NCBI RefSeq assembly: GCF_001696685.1
Contig: NZ_MBFG01000020.1
Coordinates: forward strand, 1 to 27,832
Source of the DNA: Nosocomiicoccus ampullae
GTDB taxonomy: Bacteria; Bacillota; Bacilli; Staphylococcales; Salinicoccaceae
Direction of reading: 5' to 3'
DNA: 27,832 bases
Position 1 is the stretch's first letter, and the number at the start of each line of letters is the position of its first letter. Below, in pieces: positions 25,948 to 27,832 of the stretch. The translations under genes were made by a program, and so were the position numbers. Under the pieces are notes generated by a model, which ran no database searches, was not told the DNA's origin, and saw only the letters and a list, made by a program, of their open reading frames with translations.

Positions 25948-26490
25948 ATGAAAAAATTACTGTTAAGCACTGTTCTAATCGTATTTATTGCAGGTTGTAG
26001 TACAGATAACGAAGCTGACGTCAGAGAAGAACCAAGCGACAATACGACAGAAAAAACTGAAGTGAAAGAAGTTAAAGTATCGCCTGAAAAGAAAATCGAA
26101 AATGATACGCGTAACGATATCGGAGAAATCGTTACGATCGACGGTATTGACTTCACTGTGAAATCAAGTCAATTAACAGATGAAAGAATCGAAGATCATT
26201 TTGAATCGTTTGAATATGTATTAGAACTTGAAGTGTATTATAAAAACAACACCGACAAAAACTTTCCAGCAGGTCGAGATGTCTCAGTACAAGTGAATGA
26301 CAAAGAAGCGACGTACTATGATTTAGACAGCTCAATTTTACGAGAAATCGCACCTGGTGAGGAAATTACTGGAAAAGTGTATTACGCGTTTAACGGAACG
26401 CCAGAAGTCGTTACCGCAAAATTTGCACCACTATTAAATACTGCAGGAGATTTCGAAGAGTTTAACGCATACCCTGAATTAGATTTATAA
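25948..26490 (+). CDS. DUF4352-type surface lipoprotein
   Basis: This 180-residue lipoprotein has a signal peptide ending in IAGC with C17 as the lipidation site. A charged, Glu/Lys/Thr-rich linker follows to about residue 60. The C-terminal immunoglobulin-like domain resembles DUF4352/telokin-like proteins (TIDGIDFTVKSSQL, YVLELEVYYKNNTDK, REIAPGEEITGKVYYAF). It is probably tethered to the outer face of the membrane; ligand unknown. A GATAGGAG site lies 6 nt before the ATG. It is a single gene with its own promoter and terminator. Confidence 0.87.
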   Translation: MKKLLLSTVLIVFIAGCSTDNEADVREEPSDNTTEKTEVKEVKVSPEKKIENDTRNDIGEIVTIDGIDFTVKSSQLTDERIEDHFESFEYVLELEVYYKNNTDKNFPAGRDVSVQVNDKEATYYDLDSSILREIAPGEEITGKVYYAFNGTPEVVTAKFAPLLNTAGDFEEFNAYPELDL

Positions 26491-26494
26491 ACAA

Positions 26495-26526
26495 AAAAGT
26501 CAGCAATCCAAAGATTGCTGACTTTT
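26495..26526. terminator. Bidirectional terminator between the lipoprotein and csp genes
   Basis: AAAAGTCAGCAATC and GATTGCTGACTTTT form a 14-bp stem with a CAAA loop. A/T tails on both sides let it act for the plus-strand lipoprotein gene and the minus-strand cold-shock gene. Confidence 0.88.
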
Positions 26527-26553
26527 ATTATATATTACTATATAAATTTTAAA

Positions 26554-26754
26554 TTATTGAACAGCAACGTTTGTTGCTTGTGGTCCACGATCGCCTTCAA
26601 CGATTTCGAACTCAACGTTTTGTCCTTCTTCTAAAGTTTTGTAACCTTCACCAACAATACCTGAGAAGTGTACGAATACGTCGTCTCCGTCTTCTCTCTC
26701 GATGAATCCAAAACCTTTTTCTGCGTTAAACCATTTAACTGTACCGTTATTCAT
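26554..26754 (-). CDS. csp: Cold-shock protein, CspA family
   Basis: This is a 66-residue single cold-shock domain that binds single-stranded nucleic acid as an RNA chaperone. RNP1 (KGFGFIE) and RNP2 (VFVHFS) are intact, and the protein starts [17 protein letters not shown] chose the ATG at 26754 because of GGGGG about 9 nt upstream and because the 25-residue extension of the open frame to 26829 is not part of the family. A promoter at 26864-26892 implies a 5' leader of roughly 100 nt, typical of cold-inducible csp genes, where the leader controls translation and stability. Confidence 0.95.
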   Translation of the reverse strand: MNNGTVKWFNAEKGFGFIEREDGDDVFVHFSGIVGEGYKTLEEGQNVEFEIVEGDRGPQATNVAVQ

Positions 26755-26863
26755 AATAGAATACCCCCGTAATAAAAATAATATGTGTAAAACATTCAAA
26801 CTTCTACGAGTGAATCTATTAAATAACACTACATCTCATTTGAATAATTATTACCATATCCTA

Positions 26864-26892
26864 ACTATACAGAACATCTGTACGAATGTAAA
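26864..26892 (-). promoter_or_regulatory. Promoter of the csp gene, implying a ~100-nt leader
   Basis: TTTACA (26887-26892) and TATAGT (26864-26869) have a 17-bp spacer. The predicted transcription start near 26857 leaves about 100 nt of untranslated leader before the csp start at 26754. Confidence 0.65.
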
Positions 26893-26929
26893 GAAGTATT
26901 TTGGGGATGGTATTGAGTATAAAAACTCA

Positions 26930-26953
26930 GCTCTACATCTTTCGATGCAGAGC
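26930..26953 (-). terminator. Terminator of the Abi_2-like gene
   Basis: On the minus strand GCTCTGCATC and GATGTAGAGC form a 10-bp stem (one G-U pair) with a GAAA tetraloop, followed by TGAGTTTTTAT. It lies about 48 bp after the stop codon. Confidence 0.65.
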
Positions 26954-27000
26954 CTACAAACTTATAGTTTATTTCCTTATTTATAATATTAGATTATTTA

Positions 27001-27832
27001 CTAATAATTTTCAAGCACTTTCTCAAAGAATCTATATACTGAGGTAAACCGTTCATCGTATATTGAACGATTCCTTCTTGCTCTATTCATAAATTGCACA
27101 AACTCTTCTATTCTATGTTCTTTCATCTTCTCGCTTAAAACAACTTTTTTATATACATAGAACATCGCTAATAAATCATGCATGTTAAAATTTCTCAGTC
27201 TCTTATTTAACTGTCTATCATTAAGTCCTAAACTCTTACCAAAGTTAGTGATTATTACACTTTTATTATTACCACTAATTTGATTGTTTATAACTATATT
27301 ATTTAATATTGGAGTATTATGTGCGGCTTTATTTCTGATATTTTTTACAAACCTCACCGTTTTACTTAAATCTTTGTATTCAGGGAAATCATATTTATTA
27401 TATAAAAATTCAACAAACCAGCACAAATCCCCAAACTGTAAATGTTCAATTAAGAACCATATCGGAGGTTGGCTTTTATATTTTTCAAAATCCGAATTTC
27501 TAAAATGATCATACTTTAAATATCCTAGCATTTTTTCGTATGGATTATCCAATTCTCTATAAGCAAAAAATTCCTGTACTACATTATAACCATCCTCATC
27601 TCGATTATTCGTGATAGTACGAATTATGTTTAACTTTATGAAATGTTCAATATCTAAACAAAATTTTATAATTATATATCTCAACTGCATATCCAAACTC
27701 GCGAGATCAACTAAGTTTTTAAAGTCAACTTTCTGGTATCTTTCTATTAATTCATTTTGATATCTAACTGTTTGTTTCGGATAATTATCTACATAACTAT
27801 TAAGTTTAAAGTAATAATTCTTATATTCTAAT
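27001..27832 (-). CDS. Abi_2 (AbiD/AbiF-like) HEPN abortive-infection protein, 5' end outside the window
   Basis: The frame is open to the right edge, so the gene is truncated by the window. The ATG at 27696 is internal: 47 further in-frame codons precede it, with no stop, and include the family motif NYYFKLNSYVDNY and FKNLVDLASLDMQLRY. In all, 278 residues are visible. They match Abi_2 (AbiD/AbiF/AbiJ-like) proteins, with the HEPN-type RX4H motif in RNIRNKAAHN in the middle. Such proteins are thought to act as RNases in abortive phage defence, often as single genes. The DNA is visibly more A+T-rich than its neighbours (some 60-bp stretches have about 18% G+C), which suggests horizontal transfer. 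Its terminator is 26930-26953. Partner genes, if any, lie beyond the edge. Confidence 0.85.
   Translation of the reverse strand, partial: LEYKNYYFKLNSYVDNYPKQTVRYQNELIERYQKVDFKNLVDLASLDMQLRYIIIKFCLDIEHFIKLNIIRTITNNRDEDGYNVVQEFFAYRELDNPYEKMLGYLKYDHFRNSDFEKYKSQPPIWFLIEHLQFGDLCWFVEFLYNKYDFPEYKDLSKTVRFVKNIRNKAAHNTPILNNIVINNQISGNNKSVIITNFGKSLGLNDRQLNKRLRNFNMHDLLAMFYVYKKVVLSEKMKEHRIEEFVQFMNRARRNRSIYDERFTSVYRFFEKVLENY

Noticed and set aside
27001..27696. A complete 231-residue protein starting at 27696
   Set aside because: The frame is open for 47 more codons to the window edge and those codons encode conserved family sequence, so the protein is truncated by the window.

Overview
The window looks like chromosomal DNA of a low-G+C Gram-positive coccus of the Staphylococcaceae, probably a relative of Staphylococcus such as Jeotgalicoccus, Nosocomiicoccus or Salinicoccus. 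Support comes from strong AGGAGG-type ribosome binding sites, A+T-rich codon use, protein sequences close to what I recall for staphylococci (LipA, SufS, SufU, GcvH), and gene order matching the Bacillales yut/yun and yus/suf neighbourhoods. The genus is inference. Most of the window is conserved core metabolism. The accessory signals are three intergenic repeat arrays and an abortive-infection-type gene cut by the right edge.

Layout. Bases 1-300 hold a 265-bp repeat. Bases 359-8688 carry minus-strand genes: bioY, the yutF and yutE homologues, yutD, lipA, an NhaC-family transporter behind a lysine riboswitch, and a yunD-yunE-yunF-like operon; a DUF3055 gene lies on the plus strand among them. 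Bases 8759-12977 hold a FetAB-type ABC exporter (plus), a thioredoxin-fold protein (minus), an acyltransferase-3 membrane enzyme (plus) and an EamA transporter (plus). Bases 13011-13542 hold two tandem repeat units. Bases 13574-20066 carry pcp, a small haem-copper-oxidase-like membrane protein and the complete suf operon (sufC-sufD-sufS-sufU-sufB), all minus. Bases 20243-20642 hold the third repeat locus. Bases 20750-25874 carry a DUF4870 protein, the methionine ABC transporter metN-metI-metQ behind a SAM-I riboswitch, a thioredoxin, gcvH, an ArsC/Spx-like protein and aroD. The right end has a DUF4352 lipoprotein, a cold-shock protein and a 5'-truncated Abi_2/AbiD-F-like HEPN gene.

How the genes fit together. 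SUF builds iron-sulfur clusters, LipA consumes them to make lipoyl groups, and GcvH is the protein on which lipoate is commonly assembled in this phylum. Two riboswitches control amino-acid uptake: lysine for the NhaC-type transporter and SAM for MetNIQ. In both cases the riboswitch promoter overlaps the 3' end of the upstream same-strand gene, and the only clear terminator downstream of that gene is the riboswitch's own.

The strongest candidate for something undescribed is the repeat family. Each full unit is 265-266 bp and contains four successive dyads with TTAACA/TGTTAA-type arms. In the three units measured in detail, one per locus, the dyads are separated by exactly 15 nt. Dyad lengths are 25, 37, 35 and 27-28 nt while the loop sequences differ. 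All copies have the same orientation, lie between genes, and end with a short direct repeat of the unit's head.
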